Below, piece by piece: positions 44,353-53,623 of a stretch of DNA of 55,330 nucleotides; position 1 is the first letter of the stretch; every line of letters begins with the position of its first letter. This DNA comes from Dehalococcoidales bacterium (GTDB lineage: Bacteria > Chloroflexota > Dehalococcoidia > Dehalococcoidales > UBA3254). Under the pieces are notes generated by a model. The model did no database searches, was not told the DNA's origin, and saw nothing but the letters and a program-made list of their open reading frames with translations. The translations under genes and the position numbers were made by a program. The DNA is taken from NCBI GenBank assembly GCA_016926695.1, contig JAFGOB010000028.1, positions 1 to 55,330 of the forward strand, written 5' to 3'.

Positions 44353-44693
44353 CTTATTTCTCCCAGTCAATTAATAACTCAATCATGTTTGAAAGAGCCC
44401 TTTTTATTGAAAATATTTATGCAGTAGTCACATCATATCCTGCCTGCAATAGGACATCGGCTACTACCTTCCCCAAATTTTCGTCTAACTTAAATTTCAG
44501 AATATAATCCCAATTTATCGTTATGTTACTATGTTGTCAAGGTCAACCGGAGCTTTCCGGAGCAATCCATATATAAAGCCACAATTGATTGCGGATATTT
44601 TTGAGCCTGGTTAAGGCTCCAGGCATCCACGAATTTGCCTCTGCGCAGGTCTTATTATAAAATATTTATGTACATTGGGAGGTGAATTTTTTT

Positions 44694-45050
44694 ATGCCGA
44701 CATACGAATATGAATGCAGTGAATGTAACTGGCGCTTTGAGAAAAAACAGCGGTTTCAGGACGAACCTGTAGCAGAATGTCCGAAGTGCCAGTCAAAATC
44801 GAGAAGGATAATGGTACCTTCTCAAATAATCTTTAAGGGCAGCGGATTCTATGTAAACGACTACCCTAAGACTTCAAACCATGAAACTTCTGAAAAACCC
44901 AAACCTGAAGCCGGGTCTGATGGAAACTTGGTTAAATCTGGAGCAGTGCAAGCGGCAGTGGATAGCTCCAAAGGGGCCGCCGCAGGACAAACAACCGGTA
45001 GCAGCTCCAGCCAGCAAAAACAGGGGACTGATAACAAAACGGGAACTTAA
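44694..45050 (+). CDS. FmdB-family zinc ribbon protein
   Basis: 118 residues. MPTYEYECSECNWRFE is the typical FmdB start, and Cys8, Cys11, Cys29 and Cys32 form the ribbon. IFKGSGFYVNDYPK ends the conserved part, and the last 60 residues are low-complexity, rich in Ser, Lys, Gly and Gln. The ATG at 44694 follows GGAGG with a rather long 11-base spacer; an overlapping GTG at 44682 is less likely. Family function is uncertain (putative regulator). dtd follows after 6 bp. Confidence 0.9.
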   Translation: MPTYEYECSECNWRFEKKQRFQDEPVAECPKCQSKSRRIMVPSQIIFKGSGFYVNDYPKTSNHETSEKPKPEAGSDGNLVKSGAVQAAVDSSKGAAAGQTTGSSSSQQKQGTDNKTGT

Positions 45051-45056
45051 GAGGAC

Positions 45057-45581
45057 TTGAAGGCGCTTTTACAAAGAGTATCCAGGGCTTCCGTGACAGT
45101 TGAGGGTCAGGTCATGGGCAGCATTGGCGCCGGGCTGGTTGTGCTGGTAGGAGTGGCGGAAGGAGATACTGGCAAAGATGTGCATTACCTGGCTAAAAAA
45201 ACACTCGGACTGCGTATTTTTTCCGATTCTGATGGTAAATTCAATTTATCAGTATCGGATATCGGGGGTGGACTGTTGCTGATCAGCCAGTTTACTCTCT
45301 TGGCAGATGCCCGCAAAGGCCGCCGCCCGAGTTTTACCGGCGCAGCGCCTCCGGATATTGCCGAAGACCTCTTTAACCAGTTCGTCAGTGAAGTCCGCCG
45401 GAGCGGTCTCAAGGTGGAAACTGGAAGATTTCAGGCCCATATGCTGGTTGAAATACATAATGATGGACCTGTGACCCTGATGCTTGACAGCAGAGACAAA
45501 CCCTCCGGCTTTGCTGGCACTCCTGCATCTTCCGGCATTTCATCAGGGGATAGCCGTGCAGCCCGATCTCCGGACTTATAA
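45057..45581 (+). CDS. dtd: D-aminoacyl-tRNA deacylase
   Basis: Hydrolyses D-amino acids (and glycine on tRNA-Ala) from tRNA, a proofreading step. RVSRASVTVEG, the catalytic SQFTL (LISQFTLLADARKG) and NDGPVT near the C terminus are all present. The start is TTG at 45057, fixed by homology (MKALLQRV); the GAGG lies only 2 bases away. The product is 174 residues, about 25 longer than usual because of a Ser/Gly-rich tail after LMLDSR. MITE copy C begins 12 bp after the stop. Confidence 0.94.
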   Translation: MKALLQRVSRASVTVEGQVMGSIGAGLVVLVGVAEGDTGKDVHYLAKKTLGLRIFSDSDGKFNLSVSDIGGGLLLISQFTLLADARKGRRPSFTGAAPPDIAEDLFNQFVSEVRRSGLKVETGRFQAHMLVEIHNDGPVTLMLDSRDKPSGFAGTPASSGISSGDSRAARSPDL

Positions 45582-45592
45582 TCTTTATGTCG

Positions 45593-45677
45593 AGTGTAGT
45601 GCCTCATCAACAGCTTTAAGTAGCTTAAAGCTAAAAGTATGTTGAACACTGTAGACTTAATTGACAGGCACTTCGCT
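45593..45677 (+). mobile_element. MITE-like element, copy C (85 bp)
   Basis: Begins AGTGTAGTGCC (45593-45603) and ends GGCACTTCGCT (45667-45677); the 11-bp arms match at 9 positions. Interior shared with copy A almost base for base from CTCAT to AATTGAC. It fills the whole space between dtd and nadC, which converge, and its last two bases form part of the nadC stop codon. Confidence 0.85.
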
Positions 45678-46536
45678 AGTATTCCAGCTCAAGGCTGATA
45701 TCGAGCGAATTGTATGAATGAGTTAGCGCCCCTACTGAAATGAAATCCACTCCCGTTTCAGCCACGGAACGCACTGTATCCAGGTTAATGCCTCCGGATG
45801 CTTCTATCTCCGTCCTTCCCGCAATTAAACCGACCGCCTTCTTCATTTCAACTACCGTCATGTTGTCCAGCATAATGATATCCGCCCCTGCTTCAGCCGC
45901 TTCCACCGCCTCCTCTACCGTCTTGGCTTCTGCCTCCACTTTAAGTCCCTGCGGCGCTCCTGCCTTTGCCATAGCAATTATCTCCCGGATACTTCTGCCC
46001 GTAACACGCAGTGCGGCAATGTGATTGTCCTTTATCAGTATTGCATCACTCAAGTCCATTCTATGGTTTCTTCCGCCCCCGGCGCTGACTGCGTATTTCT
46101 CCAGCAGTCTGAGAGTCGGAGTGGTCTTGCGGGTATCCGCAATATCCACCTTCAAACCTCGCACTTTTTCGACATAAAGGGAGGTAGTTGTGGCAATTCC
46201 GCTTAAACGCTGCAGGAAATTTAAAGCGACTCTCTCAGCCTTCAGAATGGCTCGAACGTTCCCCTTGATGAACATGACCGTATCACCGTTCCTGACTGTT
46301 GCTCCATCCTCTATCCTGGAATCTACCAACAGCGACCGGTCAGATTTCCTGAATACTTGTTTCGCCACCGGAATCCCCGCCAGTATTCCCGGGGTTTTAA
46401 CCAGTATATTGGCCCTCCCTGTCAGCTCCGGAGGAATTAGTATTTCACTGGTTACATCTCCGTTCGGGACGTCTTCTGCCAGCGCCTGTTCCACCAGCCG
46501 GTCGACATATTCCAATGGTAGGCTTATTATTTTCAT
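45676..46536 (-). CDS. nadC: Nicotinate-nucleotide pyrophosphorylase (carboxylating)
   Basis: Converts quinolinate and PRPP to NaMN, CO2 and pyrophosphate in de novo NAD synthesis. The 286 residues have the family motifs EDVPNGDVTSEI, ADTRKTTPTLRLLEKYAV, GGGRNHRMDLSDAILIKDNHI and EASGGINLDTV. The ATG follows GAGGGGG. It lies 87 bp after nadB. Its TAG stop is formed by the end of MITE copy C, so the last residues could have been altered by that insertion. Confidence 0.97.
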   Translation of the reverse strand: MKIISLPLEYVDRLVEQALAEDVPNGDVTSEILIPPELTGRANILVKTPGILAGIPVAKQVFRKSDRSLLVDSRIEDGATVRNGDTVMFIKGNVRAILKAERVALNFLQRLSGIATTTSLYVEKVRGLKVDIADTRKTTPTLRLLEKYAVSAGGGRNHRMDLSDAILIKDNHIAALRVTGRSIREIIAMAKAGAPQGLKVEAEAKTVEEAVEAAEAGADIIMLDNMTVVEMKKAVGLIAGRTEIEASGGINLDTVRSVAETGVDFISVGALTHSYNSLDISLELEY

Positions 46537-46623
46537 TACTATCCCCCTCGCTTTTAAACGTCAAATAGTTGAATCAGCGGCCTTGATCGGGTATCGCTCC
46601 TGGATTTTATAACCCGATCGGAG

Positions 46624-48159
46624 TCAGCAGGTAAAGGTAATATTCTTTTCCCACTCCCCGGAATGCTGTGAAAAATCTGAGCGGAAATGAGCTCCGCGGC
46701 TTTCTTCCCTGCATAAAGCAGCTTCCGTTACCAGACGCCCGGTTAAAACCAGGTTATTCAATTCATAGCTTGGACGATCCGTCGGCTCTGGTAAACTGTC
46801 CTGCCATAACGCCAGTGTGTCTGCCGCCTGTATCAGGCCAGCCTGATCACGTATTATGCCGACCTTATTCCACATCAGCTCCTGTAATGCGCGCAGGCTC
46901 ACACGAGGATGAATGTCAGTTGAATTTCTCTGTGAGAGGGTGCGGTGAATTTCGGATATCTTGCGTGGTGTGCTTTCGATATCGTTCTTACCCGTCTTTT
47001 CCACTATTTTTTTACTGAAGACCAGCACCTCCAGCATGGAGTTGGAGGCCAGCCGGTTTGCGCCATGTACTCCGGTGCAGGCTACCTCGCCTGTGGCAAA
47101 AAGCCCGGTAACATTTGTCTCTCCCCAGATGTTGGTCTTCACACCCCCCATCATGTAATGGGCTGCCGGTGCTACCGGTATCAGACCTTTGGTTATATCC
47201 AGACCATGATCAAAACAATACTTGTAGATATTGGGAAAACGCGTCATGACAACACGTACCGGAAGATGGGTTACGTCCAGAAAAACTCTGTCCGAACTTG
47301 TTTTTCTCATTTCAAACAGGATGCTCCTTGCCACAACATCGCGCGGCGCCAGCTCGCCGTCAGGAGTATAGTCTTTCATGAAGGGCAACCCTTCAACATT
47401 ACGTAAAATCCCGCCTTCCCCTCTTACCGCTTCCGATATCAGGAACGGCTGTACACCCGGCAGGCGTAAACCGGTGGGATGAAATTGGTAAAACTCCATG
47501 TCCGTAATCTCGGCTCCGGCTTTGTATGCCAGGGCGATCCCGTCGCCGGTTGCAACATCCGGATTGGTGGTAAACTTAAACAGGTTGCCGGCCCCTCCCG
47601 TAGCCAGTATAAGGTGTTTTGATTCGAACTCGAGCATAGACCCGGTACGCAGATCCAGGGCCTTCACTCCCTCGGCCACACCTTCCTTTACCATAATGTC
47701 AGTCACCAGGCAATATTCCAGGACTTTGAGTTTATATTCGAGCACGCGTGTACTTAGAGTAGCCTCGATGTGAGCGCCTGTGGCATCGCCACCGGCATGC
47801 AGGACGCGCGGCACGCTGTGTGCCGCTTCCAGAGTCAGAGCAATCTCACCATCGACAGTATCAAAAGGTACACCCAGACGGACAAGATCGGAGATCCTGT
47901 CCGGGGCTTCCTGGGTTAAAATACGAACGGATTCAGGATCACACAGACCGTCTCCTGCCTTTATTGTGTCACTAAAATGAAGGTCCGGCGAATCATTTAA
48001 ACCGATAGGTGCTGCAATCCCTCCCTGGGCATGCTTGGTATTACAGTCATCGATACTCCCTTTGGTAATAATAAGCACCGTACCCTGTCCGCTGGCCAGT
48101 AATGCCGTATATAATCCTGCAATTCCGCTGCCAATAATAATATAATCATAGGTACTCAT
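46624..48159 (-). CDS. nadB: L-aspartate oxidase
   Basis: FAD enzyme that oxidises L-aspartate to iminoaspartate for quinolinate synthesis; without oxygen it can pass electrons to fumarate. 511 residues: FAD fold YIIIGSGIAGLYTALLA, HAQGGIAAPIG, ATGGAGNLFKFTTNP, QFHPTGLR, RGEGGIL and ELAPRDVVARSI, with TGEVACTGVHGANRLASNSMLE at the end of the FAD domain. The C-terminal helical domain is complete. GGAGG precedes the ATG. It follows the fumarase beta gene by 44 bp; nadA is not in this window. Confidence 0.96.
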   Translation of the reverse strand: MSTYDYIIIGSGIAGLYTALLASGQGTVLIITKGSIDDCNTKHAQGGIAAPIGLNDSPDLHFSDTIKAGDGLCDPESVRILTQEAPDRISDLVRLGVPFDTVDGEIALTLEAAHSVPRVLHAGGDATGAHIEATLSTRVLEYKLKVLEYCLVTDIMVKEGVAEGVKALDLRTGSMLEFESKHLILATGGAGNLFKFTTNPDVATGDGIALAYKAGAEITDMEFYQFHPTGLRLPGVQPFLISEAVRGEGGILRNVEGLPFMKDYTPDGELAPRDVVARSILFEMRKTSSDRVFLDVTHLPVRVVMTRFPNIYKYCFDHGLDITKGLIPVAPAAHYMMGGVKTNIWGETNVTGLFATGEVACTGVHGANRLASNSMLEVLVFSKKIVEKTGKNDIESTPRKISEIHRTLSQRNSTDIHPRVSLRALQELMWNKVGIIRDQAGLIQAADTLALWQDSLPEPTDRPSYELNNLVLTGRLVTEAALCREESRGAHFRSDFSQHSGEWEKNITFTC

Positions 48160-48203
48160 ACCAATACCCTCCGGAACAATTTATTCAGATACTGGCAGGC
48201 GAA

Positions 48204-48773
48204 TTATTTCACGCCAGTATCCGTCTCAACCCGGTACCTGGCTTTGCCCTCTTCATATAGGTCACTGCCATATATATCATTGATTACAGTCACAGGGAAG
48301 TTTTCGACCTCCAGCCTCCTCACTGCTTCAGCCCCCAGCTCTTCATAAGCTACAACCTCAGATTTCTTAATACCCTTTGCGATAAGCGCTCCGGCGCCAC
48401 CGATGGCAGCGAAATAGACCGCCTTATGGCTTTTTATGGCTTCTTTCACTACTTTGGACCGGTTTCCTTTACCGATCATACCTTTGAGTCCGGCTTCCAT
48501 CAGACGTGGTGAAAATCTGTCCATGCGACCACTGGTTGTAGGGCCGGCCGAGCCAATAACCTGCCCTGGCTTGGCCGGAGAGGGACCCATATAATATATA
48601 GTTTGTCCCCTTATATCAAAGGGCAGGGGCTGCCCCCTGTCCATAGTTTCTACCATCCTTTTATGCGCTGTATCACGAGCCACGTAAATAACACCGGTCA
48701 GCAATACATTATCGCCGGCATGAAGATCCATCACGGCTTCATCCGTTAACGGCAGCTTTACCTTTTTCAGCAT
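48204..48773 (-). CDS. Class I fumarate hydratase / Fe-S hydro-lyase, beta subunit
   Basis: 189 residues, the C-terminal part of the two-subunit class I fumarase/tartrate dehydratase family. GDNVLLTGVIYVARDTAHKRM, YMGPSPAKPGQVIGSAGPTTSGRMD and GMIGKGNRSK are signatures. It acts only with the alpha subunit encoded 129 bp upstream. AGGAGA precedes the ATG. Confidence 0.93.
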   Translation of the reverse strand: MLKKVKLPLTDEAVMDLHAGDNVLLTGVIYVARDTAHKRMVETMDRGQPLPFDIRGQTIYYMGPSPAKPGQVIGSAGPTTSGRMDRFSPRLMEAGLKGMIGKGNRSKVVKEAIKSHKAVYFAAIGGAGALIAKGIKKSEVVAYEELGAEAVRRLEVENFPVTVINDIYGSDLYEEGKARYRVETDTGVK

Positions 48774-48902
48774 CCGGTTCTCCTATCCTGAACAATACCG
48801 GTGGTTTCAATACAACCACATCATAACATATAAGATAAATCTTCTCGTTTATCAACTTCAAACAAGGTTCACCTATTAGGTTTACCCGGTTCTCGTTCGG
48901 GC

Positions 48903-49748
48903 TTATATTACAGCCTCCTTGTGCCGGGAACTATGACAGTTCAAGTTTATCGCGACAGGCATGCTGGCAATATGAGCGGGAAATACCTCCACATTAACCG
49001 CCAGGGCTGTAACCCTGCCTCCGTAACCCATGGGACCGATCCCGAGATCGTTAATCTTTTTCAAAAGCTCCACTTCCAGTTCAGCTACCTCGGGATCAGG
49101 ATTGTGTTCGCCAACTTTGCGAAGGAGAGCTTTTTTGGCCAGCAAAAGCGTTCTCTCGGCGGTACCGCCAATCCCCACTCCCACAATCAGGGGCGGACAG
49201 GGATTGGAACCGGCTTCATCAACTGCTTTTATTACCAGGTCGACAATCCCCTTTCTTCCATCAGCCGGGGTAAGCATACCCAGACGGCTCATGTTTTCCG
49301 CCCCTCCTCCCTTGGGCACAACCGTGATCTTCAGTCTGTCACCGGGTACGATCTCCGTATAAATCAGGGCCGGTGTGTTGTCTCTTGTATTTACACGAGA
49401 GGAAAAAGGCTGGTTGACCATCGATTTTCGCAGGTAGCCTTTGTCATAAGCCTGCCTCACACCTTCATTGATTGCCGTGTTGAAATCTCCGCCGCTGATA
49501 TGTACCTCTTGTCCCAGTTCGGCGAATACTACAGCGGCACCGCAGTCCTGGCAGAGGGGAATTTGTTCGGTAGCCGCGATATCGGCATTGCGGATGATCT
49601 GGTCCAGCACTTCTTTTCCTACTGCGGACTCTTCCACCCCAGCGGCTTCCTTGAGGGCCGTCAGGACATCCTCGGTTAAATAAAAGTTGGCTTCGCAAAA
49701 TAGCCTGGCTACCGTGTTGCTGATTTCATCTGCCTTGATTTCCCTCAT
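48903..49748 (-). CDS. Class I fumarate hydratase / Fe-S hydro-lyase, alpha subunit
   Basis: 281 residues. It binds the oxygen-sensitive [4Fe-4S] cluster through cysteines in LCQDCGAAVVF and NPCPPLIVGVGIGGTAE. Other signatures are VVPKGGGAENMSRLGML and GPMGYGGRVTALAV. With the beta subunit it interconverts fumarate and malate; tartrate dehydratase is a less likely alternative. The start is ATG 49748 (GGAG upstream) rather than the in-frame TTG at 49769. A pentanucleotide repeat lies in the leader. Confidence 0.93.
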   Translation of the reverse strand: MREIKADEISNTVARLFCEANFYLTEDVLTALKEAAGVEESAVGKEVLDQIIRNADIAATEQIPLCQDCGAAVVFAELGQEVHISGGDFNTAINEGVRQAYDKGYLRKSMVNQPFSSRVNTRDNTPALIYTEIVPGDRLKITVVPKGGGAENMSRLGMLTPADGRKGIVDLVIKAVDEAGSNPCPPLIVGVGIGGTAERTLLLAKKALLRKVGEHNPDPEVAELEVELLKKINDLGIGPMGYGGRVTALAVNVEVFPAHIASMPVAINLNCHSSRHKEAVI

Positions 49749-49778
49749 ATCTTTACTGCTCCGTAACAAGTAGTATTT

Positions 49779-49802
49779 CTATGCTATGCTATGCTATGCT
49801 AT
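49779..49802. repeat. Pentanucleotide microsatellite in the fumarase leader
   Basis: Four perfect copies of ATGCT (49781-49800) with partial copies on each side. It lies 31 bp upstream of the fumarase alpha start codon and downstream of the miaB stop. Changes in copy number by slippage would alter the spacing of promoter or leader elements without touching the protein. Confidence 0.85.
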
Positions 49803-49843
49803 ACTCCGTTACACAACTAAACCCCCGCTTTTCAGTCTCTTTA

Positions 49844-51130
49844 TTATCGACCGCCGGGGTAAACAGGATCGCCTGTCATCGACCACGGACTGGTATGAGT
49901 AATCTTTACCTTCGCCAGTTTGGCCTGCCATTCCGCCGTGTCCTTGAAAAATATTAGCTTGTCACTGCGTGTCCGTCCGTACCATTTTTCTCTATCCTGC
50001 CCCTCTACCAGAACCTCCACTTCCATGTTCAGCATTGCGCGGTTAATCTCAGCAGCTATCCCCGCCTGAAGGTGTTCGATTTCATTCAACCTGCTCTTTT
50101 TCACCTCCACAGGCACATTATCCTTTAGTTCCCGTGCAGCCATGGTCCCGGCACGAGGGGAGTAAGCAGCGACATGCACCACATCAAATCTAACCTGAGA
50201 GAGAAGATCAAAGGTGTGCTGAAACTGCTCATCACTTTCCCCCGGAAAACCCACGATGATATCTGTGCTCAGTGAGATTGGAGTAGCCGCCCGGCGAATC
50301 TCAGCGATAAGGTCCAGATAGTGTTCCACGGTATACCCGCGACGCATAGCCTTTAATATCTCATTATCTCCTGCCTGGATCGGTATATTGATCTGCTCGC
50401 ATACTTTACCCAGGCAGACAACAGCCTGGATTAGATCGGGCTTCATATCCTTGGGATGATTGGTCAGGAATCGAATGCGCAGAAGCCCCTCCATGGCATT
50501 CAGGCGCGTCAGCAGGTTCACCAGCCCAATCATCTCAGGTAAATCATGGCCATAAGAATCCACGTTCTGACCGAGCAGGGTTACTTCTTTCACTCCCATA
50601 CTGACAAGCGTTTTTACTTCTTCTTCAATTTCATCCGGTAATCGACTCTTTTCCCGTCCTCTGCGGTAGGGAACAATGCAGTAAGAGCAGAAATTATTGC
50701 AGCCCTGTATTATGGGAACAAAAGCGGTTACACCTGGAGAGTTGGGAACCAACTGTCCCTGACCTTTTTCATCCAGCCGGCCGGGAAATTCACCAGCCGG
50801 GAAAAAATAGTCAACGTAGGGATATTTTTTCCTAAGTATATCTGTATCAGGTTCCACAAAGCAGCCGGTCACGGCAATAATCACATCCGGCCGTTTTTTC
50901 TTAATCACTCTCAGGTTGTACAGCTTGTTTATTACACGGTCTTCTGCGCTCTGGCGCACTACACAGCCGTTAAGTAATATAAAATCGGCGCTTTCGATAT
51001 CGTCAGCGAGCTTGAAACCCTTATTTTCAAACCAGGTTGAACACCTGTCGGATTCAGCCCTGTTCATCTGGCAGCCAATAGTCCATATGTAGTAGTAACG
51101 CTCTGGTTTAAGTCTTTCGTTCATTATCAT
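49844..51130 (-). CDS. miaB: tRNA-2-methylthio-N6-dimethylallyladenosine synthase
   Basis: Radical SAM methylthiotransferase acting on the i6A37 made by MiaA (encoded at 23034). 428 residues: N-terminal UPF0004 domain with cluster cysteines Cys20, Cys56 and Cys90; radical SAM motif Cys144-x3-Cys148-x2-Cys151 (GCNNFCSYCIVPYRRGRE); C-terminal TRAM domain (EVLVEGQDREKWYGRTRSDK). No strong ribosome site is seen near the ATGs at 51130 or 51124. Confidence 0.96.
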   Translation of the reverse strand: MIMNERLKPERYYYIWTIGCQMNRAESDRCSTWFENKGFKLADDIESADFILLNGCVVRQSAEDRVINKLYNLRVIKKKRPDVIIAVTGCFVEPDTDILRKKYPYVDYFFPAGEFPGRLDEKGQGQLVPNSPGVTAFVPIIQGCNNFCSYCIVPYRRGREKSRLPDEIEEEVKTLVSMGVKEVTLLGQNVDSYGHDLPEMIGLVNLLTRLNAMEGLLRIRFLTNHPKDMKPDLIQAVVCLGKVCEQINIPIQAGDNEILKAMRRGYTVEHYLDLIAEIRRAATPISLSTDIIVGFPGESDEQFQHTFDLLSQVRFDVVHVAAYSPRAGTMAARELKDNVPVEVKKSRLNEIEHLQAGIAAEINRAMLNMEVEVLVEGQDREKWYGRTRSDKLIFFKDTAEWQAKLAKVKITHTSPWSMTGDPVYPGGR

Positions 51131-51385
51131 GGTATGTCTTTATATTAGTGGAATTACCGGAACTAGAAAAGTATAGCCAATTTGCTATAATTTACGGAGT
51201 TTAAAGCGGATTGAAATTCCTCACCGAAAAACAAGTTGTGGGTGCTCTCAAATAATGGAAAATATAAAGGTCGCAATCCTGTTTCCCGCTTCAGGATATA
51301 TAAAAGGAATTGAATAAATAACGTATAGCTTTACTAAATATCAGATTATAACAGATAAGTCCAGAAAATTCCACTGCTGACAGTC

Positions 51386-51477
51386 TGGCGGAGGGATGGA
51401 GATTCGAACTCCAGACCCCACTTTCGCAGGGCAAGCGCTTAGCAGGCGCCCGCACTAGACCACTATGCGATCCCTCC
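51386..51477 (-). tRNA. tRNA-Ser (anticodon GCT)
   Basis: Minus-strand cloverleaf with a long variable arm. The acceptor stem GGAGGGA (51477-51471) pairs with TCCCTCC (51396-51390). The anticodon loop CTGCTAA gives anticodon GCT, which reads AGY serine codons, and the T arm has GGAGTTCGAATCTCC. The discriminator G (51389) and CCA (51388-51386) are encoded. Confidence 0.97.
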
Positions 51478-51744
51478 ACACATTTTGAGAGGCCGGCAAC
51501 ACAGTTACCAGAATAATATTATCATACTCGCCGGATTTGCTCAATAACCGCCGTGCGATTTAGATACAAATATAAAACCAGATCAAGAATGTTACATTAT
51601 TATCCCCAGCCCCAACTTCTAAAGCCGGTAACATATATATCATTCTTTAAAACGGCGACACTTCTTCCATAAAGATTTATTGTGCTAAACGGCATCGTCT
51701 GAAGCATCAAAACAGGGGTACGCGGCCGGTTGAGCCTCTGAGAC

Positions 51745-52254
51745 TCAGCTTTCGTTCATCGTTTCTATCGAAATGCCCTGCGGCGTGTTTTCCGTATTTT
51801 TTTCCGGACGCTCAAAAAGGTCTCCCGCCTCGCTGTCATTCCCGTATTTTTCCGATAGCATGATATGACCGAAAAGAAAAGGTTTGCCGACTCTTTTTAC
51901 ATTCACGGGACAATGCTGTAGTCCCCTGGGAATATATATTATAGAAGTAGATGTAATAGTATGGAGCTCCCATTCTTCTCCGAGGGCTATTTCAATCACG
52001 GCATCGAATTCTTTCATATTCAACGGGTTCCCGCCGATAAAAAGGAGATATTCATCAAAATCATGTTTGTGCGGAGGGTCCGGTAGCAGATAAGGCTCGG
52101 TAACACAGTTAAGCCCGAAATTGCAGTTCATACCCGTGATCCCGGACCAGAGCTCTTCCTTACCACTAAACGAGGGAAGATGCTTCCGGTTTTTAAAAAC
52201 CGGATAAGTCACCGCGTCATGCAGTATGTATTGCCCGTATCTTGTATCAGCCAT
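51745..52254 (-). CDS. Cupin-fold protein
   Basis: 169 residues. PPHKHDFDEYLLFIGGNP has the cupin motif-1 pattern with His62, His64 and Glu68, and YIPRGLQHCPVNV stands for motif 2. The N terminus of about 50 residues is specific to this group. Metal-dependent enzyme or small-molecule binding protein; no substrate can be named. GGAGG lies 5 bases before the ATG. Single gene. Confidence 0.75.
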   Translation of the reverse strand: MADTRYGQYILHDAVTYPVFKNRKHLPSFSGKEELWSGITGMNCNFGLNCVTEPYLLPDPPHKHDFDEYLLFIGGNPLNMKEFDAVIEIALGEEWELHTITSTSIIYIPRGLQHCPVNVKRVGKPFLFGHIMLSEKYGNDSEAGDLFERPEKNTENTPQGISIETMNES

Positions 52255-52453
52255 TACATCCTCCTGAATTTCAGAATTTTAACTCTTACATTGCAGATAA
52301 TACCGTATCAGGGGAAAAAAGGAAACCGGCGTAAAAGATGGTCGTATTTAGAGGTTCAATGTAGTATACGGCTCTTATGATATCTACTAAGAAACACCAT
52401 TCTATCCAATACATCTGTGACGGGGCTGTGGGAAGGTACGGAACTCGCTGCCA

Positions 52454-53338
52454 TTAGCCGAGCATATGTAGCAGGAATGGGATCAGTATCAGGCTGATGA
52501 TAGTTGTGACAAATACCACGCTGGCTACCAGCCCTTCTTCACTCTTGTACTTGGCCGTTATCATATACGTATTTACGGCAGCCGGCATGGCTGAAACCAG
52601 CACTACCACCGATCTGAATACACCGGTCAAATCAAAAAGGGCCGCCACCAGTAAACCCAGACCCAGCCCTCCCCCCAGCCTGATCGCTGAAGCCAGTAGC
52701 GTGGTGTATATCGAGGTTATTCTTACCTGTGACAGACTATACCCCAGTGTCAATACTACCAGAGGTACAACCATGCCGCCTATAAAATCGAGAGGTTTTA
52801 CGATTATTTCCGGTACTTCTATTTTCAGGAAATTAAGTACAAGCGCCAGAATGGCCACGTATATTGTAGGTACCTTCAGCATGGTTTTCAGGTTTTCACG
52901 CCAGCTTTTTCCCGCTGAAATGAAAATACCCAGAGAATAAAGCATTAATATATTGGGAATATAATAAAGCGTAGCTACCAGCAGCCCTGCCGAACCGTAA
53001 GCCAGGCTGATAATAGGAAAGGGAATGTTGACAGTATTGGGCAGGGAAATGGGGAGATAGAGTCCGGTATGTTTCTCTTTTTTGACTCTGAATACCAGCC
53101 ATCCTGCCAGTCCGCAGCCGAGAGTCACCAGCAGATTTGAAGCCCAGACCTTGGCCGCATCCATTAAAACGATCTGCTGGCTCAAAATAGAAACGAAAGC
53201 CAGGGCCGGTAATCCCACGTAAAAAACAATATCCACCACGCCGGACATGTCGATCTTGATCGTTTTACCCAGAATATAGCCTATAAGGATGGCTATAAAG
53301 GTCGGAAGGACAACCCTTAGAATTTCAGAATAAGGCAT
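52454..53338 (-). CDS. AEC-family permease (auxin efflux carrier type)
   Basis: 294 residues with about ten membrane helices in two halves of five, the arrangement of the auxin efflux carrier/malate permease family. LPNTVNIPFPIISLAYG in helix 4 is the family asparagine motif, and VSAMPAAVNTYMITAKY marks the second half. Bacterial members export or exchange organic acids such as malate or malonate. No ribosome site is clear at the ATG. Confidence 0.88.
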   Translation of the reverse strand: MPYSEILRVVLPTFIAILIGYILGKTIKIDMSGVVDIVFYVGLPALAFVSILSQQIVLMDAAKVWASNLLVTLGCGLAGWLVFRVKKEKHTGLYLPISLPNTVNIPFPIISLAYGSAGLLVATLYYIPNILMLYSLGIFISAGKSWRENLKTMLKVPTIYVAILALVLNFLKIEVPEIIVKPLDFIGGMVVPLVVLTLGYSLSQVRITSIYTTLLASAIRLGGGLGLGLLVAALFDLTGVFRSVVVLVSAMPAAVNTYMITAKYKSEEGLVASVVFVTTIISLILIPFLLHMLG

Positions 53339-53483
53339 CGTTGATATTTTTTATCCCGGCTTCCGGGAATATACTGTTTAATCGTTTCATTTCTTTCCAT
53401 ATATTATAGGATAGTTGACTCTGTATGTGAAAGCTGCCGCTTTTAGCCTGGGGGCGCAACTTGATCCGGTTGATTTATTATGA

Positions 53484-53512
53484 TTGTGTATCGCCCTGCC
53501 TTTCGCTATACT
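53484..53512 (+). promoter_or_regulatory. Promoter of the SDR gene
   Basis: TTGTGT (53484-53489), 17-bp spacer, TATACT (53507-53512). This gives a leader of about 105 bases before the GTG start at 53624. Confidence 0.5.
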
Positions 53513-53623
53513 GCACATAGGAAAGATTACCCTTAATCAATATCCCCGTCATCATAATCTGCCTGATAAAAAACACAGGAACAAAATAATAATTTAGCAG
53601 TTTAATAAAAAAGGAGGAATCAA

